From positions 1 to 64,000 of the forward strand of contig JAJCXO010000253.1 in the NCBI GenBank assembly GCA_029263395.1: a stretch of 64,000 nt of DNA, written 5' to 3'. Origin of the DNA: Acidobacteriota bacterium (GTDB lineage: Bacteria; Acidobacteriota; Thermoanaerobaculia; Multivoradales; J023). The translations under genes and the position numbers were made by a program. Every line of letters begins with the position of its first letter. The stretch's first letter is position 1. Shown here piece after piece: positions 1 through 8,398 of the stretch. Under the pieces are notes generated by a model. The model did no database searches. It was not told the origin of the DNA and worked only from the letters and a program-made list of their open reading frames with translations.

Positions 1-129
1 CGACGCTCATTCTCTGAACATCAACCCCGGTTACCCGAAGGGCGCCGACCCTGCAACCTCTTGGTAATGTCAGGCTGAACGATGTCGGCGCTCGCCTTTG
101 ACAAAAGCTATTAAACACTTCCAACCTGA

Positions 130-405
130 CTTTTCGCATCACTCGATCATGACGATCTACATGACGGCTCGGAAGCTCCTTGCAATACCCCCAGTCAACC
201 CCGTTATCCAGCGGTGGTAGGCAACTCGGCTAAGTCTCGAAGCCTTGGGTTTGGGCAACTAAATCGTGTGTTCTATCGCCATCTCGAATACGGATTAGAT
301 CGCACTGAAGCGGTACGAGAGGCCATGCTCGAATTGCGAGCAATCCATCCTCATCCCTACTCTTGGGCGCCATTCATCTTGATTGGCAAGCCTACCGATA
401 CCTGA
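130..405 (+). pseudogene. C-terminal remnant of a CHAT-domain (caspase-like) protein
   Basis: The open frame from about 130 to the stop at 405 ends in FYRHLEYGLDRTEAVREA followed by HPHPYSWAPFILIGKP. This is the usual end of CHAT peptidase domains (FYRHL...A...AQLEL...HPYYWAPFVLIG). The catalytic His and Cys blocks that should lie upstream are not readable in any forward frame, because stops interrupt positions 1-129. The only start-like codon in the frame is a GTG at 214. I read it as a decayed 3' fragment of a gene that began to the left of the window. The gene at 644 is a plausible former neighbour, since small regulatory-like proteins of that kind often sit beside CHAT genes. It could also be a small intact gene of unknown role. 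Confidence 0.5.
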
Positions 406-643
406 AATTGCCTGCTGGCCTCGGTTCGTTATCTGGCCGTCATGTGTATCGTCATATTGAGCGCATCTAATAGCAGCAAGTTAGGGCTAGACAACGCAAG
501 ACATTGCCCAACACGATGTTCTTTGACCTATCTAGCAGTCGATCCTACACTTCGGTCGCGGATTGGTTTCAAGTCCCAGGCTCGTGGGTGGTGCCGACAA
601 GATCCGAGTCCGATTCGGCACCAAATGGATGGAGGATCTCTTC

Positions 644-1051
644 ATGTCACGCTTCGATAGCGCAAGCCAGCTAATGCAACGCACGAGACGAACCGCCAAG
701 TTGGTCTTCGATACCGCTGCAAGACAACACACTGCCGGCTCTAGGGGTCACGAAGCGACAAGTCGCCATTTGCTGTTCGAGGTTGAAGACTTGTGCCTGG
801 ACCTGCGTCTCGATGCGGCTCCAACGTCGGACTTGAAGGTCGTCGTTGGTCAGTTGGCAGACCGCATGGATCCACTCAAACCGCTAGCTGGCCTCCCGGT
901 CTTGCTGATTGCTGGCGGGACCTGTCTGGCGCAGACGGTCAGCAATCGGTTGGGCGAATTCCAAGTCGAGTTCGAGCCGAGCAACGACGATATGCGTATC
1001 TGTTTGCCGCTGGGTGAGACGCAATTGATCGAAGTTCCGATGAATCCCTGA
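644..1051 (+). CDS. Small hypothetical protein with carboxypeptidase-regulatory-like C-terminus
   Basis: 135 residues from the ATG at 644. This start is chosen because GGAGGA at 631-636 lies seven bases upstream; earlier in-frame starts at 563 and 629 have no such site. The C-terminal half reads LAGLPVLLIAGGTCLAQT then SNRLGEFQVEFEP, the pattern of a short beta-sandwich segment in which an attribute is named and a 'G-x-F' strand follows. I recognise this from small proteins that accompany ECF sigma factor and CHAT/TPR gene clusters, but no biochemical role is known to me. There is no signal peptide or membrane segment. The upstream CHAT remnant fits the idea that this is the surviving member of such a cluster. 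Confidence 0.65.
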   Translation: MSRFDSASQLMQRTRRTAKLVFDTAARQHTAGSRGHEATSRHLLFEVEDLCLDLRLDAAPTSDLKVVVGQLADRMDPLKPLAGLPVLLIAGGTCLAQTVSNRLGEFQVEFEPSNDDMRICLPLGETQLIEVPMNP

Positions 1052-1086
1052 GCATCCACTGATGCAGACCGACCAGGCCACGTGAC

Positions 1087-1131
1087 GTCCGAAACACAGT
1101 GGTCCGAAACACAGTCTCGTCCGAAGCACAG
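1087..1131 (+). repeat. Three short tandem repeats, unit GTCCGAAACACAGT
   Basis: Copies lie at 1087-1100, 1102-1115 and 1119-1131, the last with one substitution (GTCCGAAGCACAG). They sit just after the stop of the small gene ending at 1051. They could be a direct-repeat protein-binding site or simple slippage; nothing in the sequence decides between these. Confidence 0.6.
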
Positions 1132-1201
1132 CCTAGCCGGTGGCGTCAGACCAACGGTCCTTCACCCAGACCTCCGAGACACAACTCGCAAATTGAAGCC
1201 T

Positions 1202-1265
1202 GCCCCGGAGAGGCGCGGTACGACTCGCATCGTGCCAGCCGTTGGTCCGGTCGCCTCTCCGGGGC
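1202..1265. other. Nested hairpin with perfect 14-bp outer stem
   Basis: GCCCCGGAGAGGCG at 1202-1215 is perfectly complementary to CGCCTCTCCGGGGC at 1252-1265. Inside the 36-nt loop, GGTACGA (1217-1223) can pair with TCGTGCC (1230-1236) with one G-U pair. There is no T-run after it, so it is not a standard intrinsic terminator. It could be a structured RNA element, an mRNA-stabilising 3' structure for the gene ending at 1051, or a DNA element. Confidence 0.55.
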
Positions 1266-1633
1266 TTGCTCCATAGTCTACTTCGAACCGATACTCGACA
1301 CCCAACCGTATGGTGTACGCCTGCACAAGTGAATCACCCAATCAGGAAAAAAGAAACTCCTACTGCGTCATAGCTATCGTGACATTCCTGTTGTCTCATG
1401 GTCGAGGCACCGAGACCGAACACTTGAGCACCAGCTATTGCCTCGCTTTCGATTAGAACTATCCGTTTTCCACCCTCTCTCAGGCCTGCCAGGGCTCGTC
1501 TTACACAGAGTAGCAGCGCTCTGACGATAAGACGTAACTTTCTCGGGCTCGAGAAAGCCAAAGCTAGCGGAAGGGAAGGATCAAACGGACACTAGAAGTA
1601 TCGATGCGGAACCATTCTGGAGGGATGAGCGAG

Positions 1634-3004
1634 ATGAACTCTTTTGGAAGCCTAGACCACCTTCGTCACAGCCCGTCAACATTGAGTCCAGAATTCCTCG
1701 AACTCACAAAACAACTCGCAAGCGAGTCCCGGGGGAACCGAAGTGTCGACCAGCAGGTTGATACTCGTGCTCACAGGAATCCCTCAGCGACCGTCCAGAC
1801 ACGGCCAATCTCTCAAGCGCAGCGCATGGCTATTATCAGTGAGGTTACCGGTGGCATAGCTCACAATTTCAACAACTTGTTGACAGGTATCATCGGCTTT
1901 AGTGATCTGATGGCGCAAGAGGCACCAGGGCGACAGGTCAACTCAAGATATATAGAAAGAATCTCTCAAGCGGCACAACGCGGCGGCTTGTTAGTCCAGC
2001 AACTTCTGGCCTTCAGCCAACAGCAGTTGCTTTCTCCAGAGCCGCTCCAATTGAATCGGTTTGTGACCGATAGCGCCCAACAATTGCGCGAGTCAATGCT
2101 CCATGGTTCGGACCTCCGTCTCGATCTCGAGACGTGGCCAAAGTTCATCGATGCCGATCCAGGAGGGATTCATCAAATTATTGACAGTCTCACGACGAAT
2201 GCTCTTGAAGCGATGCCAGACGGCGGAACGCTGACGATACGGACCCGCGCACTCGAGATCGACAATTTCTCGGTGCAGCATTTCAGCATTCCACAAGGCA
2301 AATACATGGTGCTTGAGGTAGAAGACACCGGACAGGGTATTCCGGAGAATATTTATGACCGAATCTTCGAACCGTTTTTCTCAACCAAGAAGGCTCTTAA
2401 CGGCACCGGCCTTGGTCTCTCAATGATTTACGGGTTGCTCAAACAAAGCGGCGGCGAGATTCGAGTCGAAAGCACTGTCGGTTCAGGGTCTTGCTTCAGA
2501 CTCTACTTCCCTCAATCAACGAGCGCAGAAGACACCGATTCTACTCTCTACCTGACTCGCCAAGAGGTCGCTTCAAGTCGAAATGCGCCAACAATACTCC
2601 TTGCCGAAGACGACCCGACCATTCAATTCATCTTGGAGGTGTTTTTGACAAAACACGGCTACGATGTCCACGCGGTTTGCAATGGTCGCGAAGGCATCGA
2701 ATTTTCGAAAACTTTTCAGGGTAACCTCGACATGCTCTTGACCGACATTGTCATGCCTGAAGTTGATGGCTTGGAGCTGGCACAACAGGCGTTGGAGAGA
2801 TACCCAGAGATCAAAGTACTGTTCATCTCAGGTTACTCTCAGGAACGAGAGATGCTGCGGGATCTACTCGGCGGACACCTCGATGTCGACTTCTTGAGGA
2901 AGCCGTTCGAGAACAAAGACCTGGGCTCCAAAGTCCAAGAGCTGATCGGCCAGGCAAACTTGAACAGCGAACGTCTTTCCGCAGCTCGACGCCCTGTAAT
3001 CTAA
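1634..3004 (+). CDS. Hybrid sensor histidine kinase with C-terminal receiver
   Basis: 456 residues. The N-terminus (about 1-65) is polar with no membrane segment or recognisable sensor domain, so the kinase is probably cytosolic. The H-box is VTGGIAHNFNNLLTGIIGF with His77. The N-box NALEAMPDGGTL, G1 box EDTGQGI and G2 box GTGLGLSM of the HATPase follow to about residue 300. A CheY-like receiver begins near TILLAEDDPT and carries the acceptor Asp371 (LLTDIVMPE) and Lys423 (RKPF). The protein should autophosphorylate and pass phosphate to its own receiver. The start at 1634 is preferred because GGAGGG at 1619-1624 stands nine bases upstream; ATG at 1604 and 1625 are also in frame. It heads a signalling island with the three regulators that follow and may feed the OmpR-type protein through an external phosphotransfer step. 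Confidence 0.9.
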   Translation: MNSFGSLDHLRHSPSTLSPEFLELTKQLASESRGNRSVDQQVDTRAHRNPSATVQTRPISQAQRMAIISEVTGGIAHNFNNLLTGIIGFSDLMAQEAPGRQVNSRYIERISQAAQRGGLLVQQLLAFSQQQLLSPEPLQLNRFVTDSAQQLRESMLHGSDLRLDLETWPKFIDADPGGIHQIIDSLTTNALEAMPDGGTLTIRTRALEIDNFSVQHFSIPQGKYMVLEVEDTGQGIPENIYDRIFEPFFSTKKALNGTGLGLSMIYGLLKQSGGEIRVESTVGSGSCFRLYFPQSTSAEDTDSTLYLTRQEVASSRNAPTILLAEDDPTIQFILEVFLTKHGYDVHAVCNGREGIEFSKTFQGNLDMLLTDIVMPEVDGLELAQQALERYPEIKVLFISGYSQEREMLRDLLGGHLDVDFLRKPFENKDLGSKVQELIGQANLNSERLSAARRPVI

Positions 3005-3266
3005 TGTTCGATCGTAGAGAGTTCCGGCCAGATCCCACGCACAAATTCGAGGTTTGCCGATCGGTTTCAGGCAGACGATTCGCGCACGCAGGAGACTCAC
3101 CCATTAATATTTGACTAATTTAGTATAACTGAGATCGTCATTCGAATCGTCATCTTGACGTTGTTCAATGTAAGTGTGAAGACACGATCGGCGGGCCGCA
3201 GAATCGAACGTTCTAATGTCTACCTCTTCCAATAACGCTCGCCGTCCGAACACGAACTGAGAACGC
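3005..3266. other. Intergenic region, AT-rich
   Basis: 262 bp between the histidine kinase and the receiver gene. It contains an AT-rich patch near 3105-3130 that could hold a promoter for the following pair, but no well-spaced -35/-10 pair was found. No gene or repeat is visible. Confidence 0.4.
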
Positions 3267-3830
3267 ATGAACACTCACCAAAATCCGCAAACAACAACGA
3301 GTCTAAACACGGCGAGCAGCCCTTCGATTCAACAACCGGAGTACCGGAAGTATCGACACCCCGATGGCGACTCTCGGCGGCCACAGGAGCCATTCAATAT
3401 TTTATTGGTCGAAGACAACCAGGACCATGCCGAATTGGTTGTACGCAGCTTCGATGATCATGCTTTCGCCACAATCACCCACATCTCGGACGGCGAATCG
3501 GCCCTCGACTACCTCTTTCGTCGAGGCCTTTACGATGACAGTGTGAAATGGCCAATGCCACAGGTGATCTTGCTCGACCTCCGACTACCAAAAGTCGATG
3601 GCTTGGACGTTCTCCACCGGCTGAGGACTTCAGGACAGTTCGATGACATTGCAGTCGTCGTCCTGACGACCTCTCATGCCGAGACCGATGTCGAACAAGC
3701 CTACCAACGGCACGTCAACAGCTACCTGGTCAAACCTCTCGACTTCGACGACTTTCATCGGCTGATGACCAACCTCGGTGATTACTGGTTGAAATGGAAT
3801 CGCTACCCTTGGCAATCGACACAGAGATGA
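3267..3830 (+). CDS. Single-domain response regulator, Rcp1-like
   Basis: 187 residues: a polar lead of about 40 residues, then one receiver domain and no output domain. Acidic pocket LLVEDNQD, phospho-acceptor Asp104 in ILLDLRLPKVDG, Thr134/Thr135 in VVLTTSH and Lys156 in YLVKPLDF are all present. The long beta-alpha loop (DYLFRRGLYDD) and the acceptor context are typical of the Rcp1 group, which works with phytochrome-type or hybrid kinases by phosphate shuttling. Its stop overlaps the start of the next gene as ATGA (3827-3830), so the two are probably translated together, and this receiver may gate the cyclic-di-GMP protein. Confidence 0.9.
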   Translation: MNTHQNPQTTTSLNTASSPSIQQPEYRKYRHPDGDSRRPQEPFNILLVEDNQDHAELVVRSFDDHAFATITHISDGESALDYLFRRGLYDDSVKWPMPQVILLDLRLPKVDGLDVLHRLRTSGQFDDIAVVVLTTSHAETDVEQAYQRHVNSYLVKPLDFDDFHRLMTNLGDYWLKWNRYPWQSTQR

Positions 3831-5932
3831 CCGCGCTCGAACACGAGGCTGTTGTGCGCGTCAGACCCCCTCAGGTCCTGTTGGTCGAAGACGAGGCAGC
3901 CCACGCTGAGCTGATTAGCCGCGGTTTCGAATCACGCGGTGATCAGATGCACCTGACGGTAGTCCACACCCTACGAGACGCTCGAGCAGCGATGGCAGAC
4001 TCGCCGCCTGACGTGGTAGTCACCGATCTCAACCTACCCGACGGCAAGGGCACTGACTTGCTGCGCAACGAAGAGGAAGAGTCCGTTCCTGTCATCGTTA
4101 TCACCGGCCATGGAGACGAGCAGAAAGCGGCAGCAGCGATCAAGGCAGGCGCTCTTCAGTATGTAGTCAAGTCGGATGCTACCCTGGCTCAGATGCCTCG
4201 AATTGCCATGGGAGCGCTACGCGAGTGGAGCGACCTAGTCGAGAAGAAGCGCGCCGAAGCCGAGTTACGCTCCAGTGAGCAACGTTATCGGTCGCTCTAC
4301 GATGAGGCCCCATCGATGTGCTTCACCGTCAACCGCAGTGGCACGGTGCTGACTGTAAATCATTTCGCATCCGAGCAACTCGGCTTCAGTGTAGGTGAGA
4401 TCATCGGCAAGCCGTTGATCGATTTGTACGAGCCAGACACGGAAAACACGATAGACGGACATACTGACCCCAAACATCTAGCGGGCTGCTTCGCAGAACC
4501 CGATCGCGTCCATCGCTGGGAAGTACGCTGTCGACGTCAAGGTGCTCCCCCGATTTGGATGCGAGCCACTGCACGTGTGGCCAATGACGTCGATGGCGAG
4601 CCACTGGCGTTGATTGTCTGCGAAGACATCACCGAAACCCGCAACAAGTCAGAACGACTCGCCTACCAGGTCAGCCATGATTCCCTCACCGGCCTAGTGA
4701 ATCGCCTCGAGTTCGAGCAACGACTGGATGGTTTGCTGCAAGCCTCGAAGAAGGCCGGCACGGAACACGTGCTGCTTTATCTAGATCTTGATCGCTTCAA
4801 AAGCATCAACGACACCTGTGGTCATCAGGCAGGCGACGAACTGCTACGCCAACTCTCGGCGTTGCTGCAGCTGAAGGTCAGGCGACGAGATACCCTGGCT
4901 CGTATCGGTGGTGATGAATTTGGAGTGCTGGTCGAACACTGCCGCATCCAGGACGCCCTGCGCGTTGCCCATTCCTTGCGCCAACTGGTCGAAGAATTTC
5001 GGTTCGTTTGGGTCGACAAGAGCTTCGCCATCGGAGTGAGTATCGGCCTGGTACCGATCACTGAGGCCAGCGAAAGCTGGACCGAACTCCTCGCAGCAGC
5101 GGATGCGGCCTGTTATGCAGCCAAGGACCGAGGCCGTAACTGGATCCACGTTTACCACGAAGATAACGCCGAAACCGAAAAGAAATATCGCGAACGGCCC
5201 TGGAGCGCACGCATCGAGAGTGCGCTGGAAGACGATCAGTTCAAGCTGTATTTCCAGCCCATCGCTTCCCTTGATGGTTCATCTGATCGTGGCCAATGTT
5301 ACGAGTTCCTGGTCCGAATGATGGACCACCAACAACACCCAGTCTTGCCAGGCGCTTTCCTACCCGCAGCTGAGCGATACAGCCTGAGTACCCGGCTAGA
5401 CCAATGGGTCGTCTCGACCGCTTTGCGCTGGCTAGGCGATCATCATGATCATCTACAGCAGCTTGACTGCTGCTCGATCAACCTTTCCGGCCAATCGATC
5501 GCCCAGCCTGAAATGGTGCAGTTCATCTTGGACAAGCTGCGTCATACCGGCGTCTCACCTCAAAAGATCTGTTTCGAAATCCCGGAGACGGTGGCCTTGA
5601 TCAATCTTTCGAGGGCGACCCGCTTCATTTCAGCGCTGAGAGCAGGAGGATGCCGCTTTGGGCTCGACGATTTTGGTAGCGGCCTTTCGTCTTTTTCTTG
5701 TTTACGCAATCTAGAAGTGGACTACGTCAAGATCGACGGTTCGTTCGTCAAAGACATCCTCGAAGACCCGATGCACTTGGCGGTTGTCAGATCCATCAAT
5801 GAAATCGGGCATTTGGCGGGCAAAAAGACGATCGCGGAATCGGTAGAGAACCGATCGGTTCTCGAGAAGCTCCAGGAGGTTGGCTTCGACTACGCTCAAG
5901 GTTTCTACATTGGCCGCCCGCAGCCACGTTAG
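3827..5932 (+). CDS. Receiver-PAS-GGDEF-EAL cyclic-di-GMP signalling protein
   Basis: 701 residues from the ATG at 3827, which overlaps the preceding stop as ATGA; an ATG at 3794 would add 11 residues inside the previous gene. Order: receiver (about 18-135, acceptor Asp67 in VVVTDLNLPDG), PAS (about 150-275), GGDEF (about 285-450) and EAL (about 460-700). The cyclase signature GGDEF is intact at 361-365. The phosphodiesterase domain reads EFL instead of EAL at 493-495 but keeps the metal and base residues I can align: Glu of EFL, Asn of NLSG, Glu of PET, the DDFG pair, Lys of VKID, Glu of AESVE and Gln of AQGF. Both activities are therefore possible. The receiver makes it a target of phosphorelay, probably the upstream hybrid kinase. 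Confidence 0.92.
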   Translation: MTALEHEAVVRVRPPQVLLVEDEAAHAELISRGFESRGDQMHLTVVHTLRDARAAMADSPPDVVVTDLNLPDGKGTDLLRNEEEESVPVIVITGHGDEQKAAAAIKAGALQYVVKSDATLAQMPRIAMGALREWSDLVEKKRAEAELRSSEQRYRSLYDEAPSMCFTVNRSGTVLTVNHFASEQLGFSVGEIIGKPLIDLYEPDTENTIDGHTDPKHLAGCFAEPDRVHRWEVRCRRQGAPPIWMRATARVANDVDGEPLALIVCEDITETRNKSERLAYQVSHDSLTGLVNRLEFEQRLDGLLQASKKAGTEHVLLYLDLDRFKSINDTCGHQAGDELLRQLSALLQLKVRRRDTLARIGGDEFGVLVEHCRIQDALRVAHSLRQLVEEFRFVWVDKSFAIGVSIGLVPITEASESWTELLAAADAACYAAKDRGRNWIHVYHEDNAETEKKYRERPWSARIESALEDDQFKLYFQPIASLDGSSDRGQCYEFLVRMMDHQQHPVLPGAFLPAAERYSLSTRLDQWVVSTALRWLGDHHDHLQQLDCCSINLSGQSIAQPEMVQFILDKLRHTGVSPQKICFEIPETVALINLSRATRFISALRAGGCRFGLDDFGSGLSSFSCLRNLEVDYVKIDGSFVKDILEDPMHLAVVRSINEIGHLAGKKTIAESVENRSVLEKLQEVGFDYAQGFYIGRPQPR

Positions 5933-6078
5933 GTACGGGTTTCTGACTACCGCTAAGTTGAGCAATTCAGCTGAATCATTATAGAATGATCGAGAGTGAT
6001 CATTCACGTGCGTCATTCTCGACCCTCGTCGAGACGCCGCGTTACTTGTGGGGAGGGATTGCTCAGCGGCAGATGACG

Positions 6079-6103
6079 CTCCCTCCAGTCAACCTGGAGG
6101 GGG
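6079..6103 (+). promoter_or_regulatory. Hairpin that could mask the Shine-Dalgarno of the OmpR-type gene
   Basis: CCCTCCAG at 6081-6088 pairs perfectly with CTGGAGGG at 6094-6101 around a five-base loop, and C6079/T6080 can extend the stem by one C-G and one G-U pair. The right arm contains the GGAGG (6096-6100) that serves the ATG at 6110. Folding would hide the ribosome binding site. Whether this operates in the cell is inference. Confidence 0.5.
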
Positions 6104-6109
6104 TGAATT

Positions 6110-6829
6110 ATGTCAAGTGTCCCTGTAGCCTGGGAATCTCGGAGACGCAGAGTCCTAGCGGTCGACGATGATCCGAGTATTCGAAAGATCGTACAGGCTT
6201 CTCTCGAGACCGCCGACCTTGAAGTATGGCCTGCCGAGTCAGGTCAACAAGCTCTAGAGATTATCGAGACTCGAGGGCTGCCGCATCTGGCAGTGATCGA
6301 TATCAAGATGCCGGGCATGACCGGTTTACAACTCTCTGCCAAGATCCAAGAATTCCTCGACCTGCCGATCATCATGCTGACTGCGGTTAACAACACGCAG
6401 ACCGAGGTCCACGCGATCAACCAATTGGCAGAAGACTACGTCACCAAGCCGTTCACGCCAGAAGTCTTGGTGGCTAGAGTCCAAAGTTTGCTGCGCAGGA
6501 TTGCCGACTTTTCCTACGCCAGCGAACCCAAGATTCAAATCGATCAGCGGTTGGCTATCGAGTTCGCTCGCCAAATTGCCTATGTCGATGGCAGAGTAGT
6601 CGAGCTCACACCGACCGAAACCAAGTTGCTCTACATCCTCATGCGAGGCGCCGGCCACACGCTGCTGACCGACTACTTGTTGCAGCGTCTTTGGCCCAGG
6701 GAGGAAGTCTTCGAGGATGCCTTGCGGACTCATGTCTACCGACTACGCAAGAAGATCGAAGCGTCAACCCGGTGTCCTAAATATGTGCTCACTCGCCGCG
6801 GTCTCGGCTACAGCTTCCCGAAACTCTAG
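6110..6829 (+). CDS. OmpR/PhoB-family response regulator
   Basis: 239 residues. The N-terminal receiver has the acidic cluster AVDDDPS, acceptor Asp64 in AVIDIKMPGMTG and Lys113 in YVTKPF. The C-terminal winged helix (about 140-237) has the family pattern LTPTETKLLYILMR ... EDALRTHVYRLRKKIE ... RGLGYSF. It is the only clear DNA-binding output in the local signalling island, so it probably carries the transcriptional response of the hybrid kinase upstream; that pairing is inferred from position only. The start has a strong GGAGG nine bases upstream, inside a hairpin. Confidence 0.93.
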   Translation: MSSVPVAWESRRRRVLAVDDDPSIRKIVQASLETADLEVWPAESGQQALEIIETRGLPHLAVIDIKMPGMTGLQLSAKIQEFLDLPIIMLTAVNNTQTEVHAINQLAEDYVTKPFTPEVLVARVQSLLRRIADFSYASEPKIQIDQRLAIEFARQIAYVDGRVVELTPTETKLLYILMRGAGHTLLTDYLLQRLWPREEVFEDALRTHVYRLRKKIEASTRCPKYVLTRRGLGYSFPKL

Positions 6830-6874
6830 AAGGATTCGAGAGCTATCGCGATCTCCTGGGAAAGTCACGACGCG

Positions 6875-7615
6875 CTACTTCTTCTGGCCTGTGCGCTTGA
6901 GGTACGCACGCAGAGCTGCGCTGCGTACCTGCTCTCGTAGGGCTGAGCTCTTGGCTAGGGTCCGAAGATCTCCGGTACGCAGTGCGTCCAAAAGCTTGAT
7001 CGCCAACGGTGGCGAGGTCTTCGGACTCTTGACGATCGCTAGCTGGATCTCTGGATTGGCCATCCACTTCCGATTGCTGGCCACCCTCTCCATCATCGCG
7101 CCAGTAGCTTGAGTGGACTTAACGAGCTCCAAAACTTCTTTATTCTCGAGCCGAGGATGGGACAGCAGGCCCAGCAAGACCTGCGGTGAATTGTCGCGCA
7201 GTAGGATCTGTCGTTCGGTGCGCGTCGCCTTGGTCGCCAAACGGAAGCGCTCGTTTGGATTCATATTGCGGATCTTGAACAGCGGCGAGTTGATCGAGGC
7301 ATCGTCGGGGTCGTCTCGCCCTTTGATCTTACGATCCAGCTCCTCCGATTGGCCGGGGCGCCAGCACAACTGGAAGGCGGTACCACAACCGGCAGCCGTC
7401 GGAAAAACCTGAATCACCTCGGCTTCGAAATCGAAGCTGAAACGAGGCGGAGCATTGGCCGTGAACGTGAGCTTCTGGTATTGCTTGAGCTCACGCTCGA
7501 GCTGAATGTAGAAGCCAGTCTGGCTCTTGACTTGTTCGAAGAAAGCTTCTACTTCAGGCACTGCCTCGAAGTCTAGCGTTGCTTTGTCATCGCTTGGTTG
7601 CAGCGTCACTTTCAT
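6875..7615 (-). CDS. Conserved hypothetical protein, PilZ-like N-terminus and helical C-terminus
   Basis: 246 residues from the ATG at 7615. A longer frame begins with GTG at 7744, but the added residues look unrelated and AGGGG lies just upstream of 7615. The first half (about 1-110) is beta-rich, with FSFDFEAEVIQVFP resembling a PilZ-type barrel. The second half is all-helical: NPNERFRLATKATR, DNSPQVLLGLLSHP, and RVASNRKWMANPEIQLAIV look like short HEAT-type repeats in which N-P and S-P break the helices. I recognise this as a conserved family in delta-proteobacteria and Acidobacteria without a tested role. Typical PilZ arginines for cyclic-di-GMP are not evident. The C-terminus is strongly basic. 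Confidence 0.8.
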   Translation of the reverse strand: MKVTLQPSDDKATLDFEAVPEVEAFFEQVKSQTGFYIQLERELKQYQKLTFTANAPPRFSFDFEAEVIQVFPTAAGCGTAFQLCWRPGQSEELDRKIKGRDDPDDASINSPLFKIRNMNPNERFRLATKATRTERQILLRDNSPQVLLGLLSHPRLENKEVLELVKSTQATGAMMERVASNRKWMANPEIQLAIVKSPKTSPPLAIKLLDALRTGDLRTLAKSSALREQVRSAALRAYLKRTGQKK

Positions 7616-7801
7616 GATCAGAGCCCCTGACGACGCTGATGGTATCCGAACCGGTTCGACATTGAACAGGCCTTTGCCATAGGTCGATCCCCTGGTCCTG
7701 ATCACGATGCAAGTGGCCAACAACTTGCTAGACTCGATTTTCACACGGACTTCTAAATGTCACGCCGATTCACTGCGTGACGGATGACCAAGGAGCACAC
7801 G

Positions 7802-8395
7802 ATGGACCGCGCCACTGGTTGGGAGATATTGACCGAATACGTTCAGGACTCAGGGTTGAGGCGCCACATGCTGGCGGTCGAGGCAGCCATGCGCTGGTAT
7901 GCCGAGCGTCTCGCTGGCGATCCCGAAAGCTGGGGACTTGCCGGGCTACTGCACGATTTCGATTGGGAGATCCACCCCACAACTGAGCAGCACCCTGCCG
8001 ATGGCGCGCCCATTCTGAGAGAGCGCGGCTGCCCCGAAGACGTTGTTAAGGCGATATTGGCCCACAACACCGCGGGCAGCGGTGTAGCTCCATCAGCAGC
8101 GATGGACTACGCCCTCTGTGCCTGCGACGAAGTCACCGGCATCATTATCGCTGGTGCGTATGTGCGGCCTCAGAAAGATGTTCGGGTGATGAAGGCCAAA
8201 TCGGTCAAACGTAATTGGAAAGACAAGCACTTCTGTGCCGCGGTGGATCGCCAAGAAGTAACGGAGGCGACGGCAGCCTTCAGTGAGCAGTGCTTCGACG
8301 GCAAACTCCAACTCTGGGAGCACATCGCCAACGTCCTGGCCGCTATGCAAGGAGTTGCGGCTGAGCTCGAGCTCGATGGTCGTATGGCGAGTTAG
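7802..8395 (+). CDS. HD-domain hydrolase
   Basis: 197 residues from the ATG at 7802, which has AAGGAG (7790-7795) six bases upstream; an ATG at 7784 lies inside that site. The metal-binding pattern of the HD superfamily is visible: His22 in LRRHMLAVE, His51-Asp52 in LLHDFDWE, and His88 in KAILAHN. This subgroup of small HD proteins has no assigned substrate; phosphomonoester or nucleotide hydrolysis is the family expectation. It reads towards the thioesterase gene with a gap of only three bases between stop codons. Confidence 0.85.
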   Translation: MDRATGWEILTEYVQDSGLRRHMLAVEAAMRWYAERLAGDPESWGLAGLLHDFDWEIHPTTEQHPADGAPILRERGCPEDVVKAILAHNTAGSGVAPSAAMDYALCACDEVTGIIIAGAYVRPQKDVRVMKAKSVKRNWKDKHFCAAVDRQEVTEATAAFSEQCFDGKLQLWEHIANVLAAMQGVAAELELDGRMAS

Positions 8396-8398
8396 GGA

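Larger units (their letters stand above)
1052..1603. other. Gene-free stretch with triple repeat and nested hairpin
   Basis: No convincing coding frame is present. It holds three tandem copies of a GTCCGAAACACAGT-like unit (1087-1131) and a long inverted repeat (1202-1265), both listed separately. The remainder up to the histidine kinase probably carries that gene's promoter, but I could not place -35 and -10 boxes with confidence. Confidence 0.5.

Noticed and set aside
1334-1561. Minus-strand ORF of 75 residues in the first gene-free stretch
   Set aside because: No ribosome site, no recognisable pattern and composition unlike neighbouring genes.
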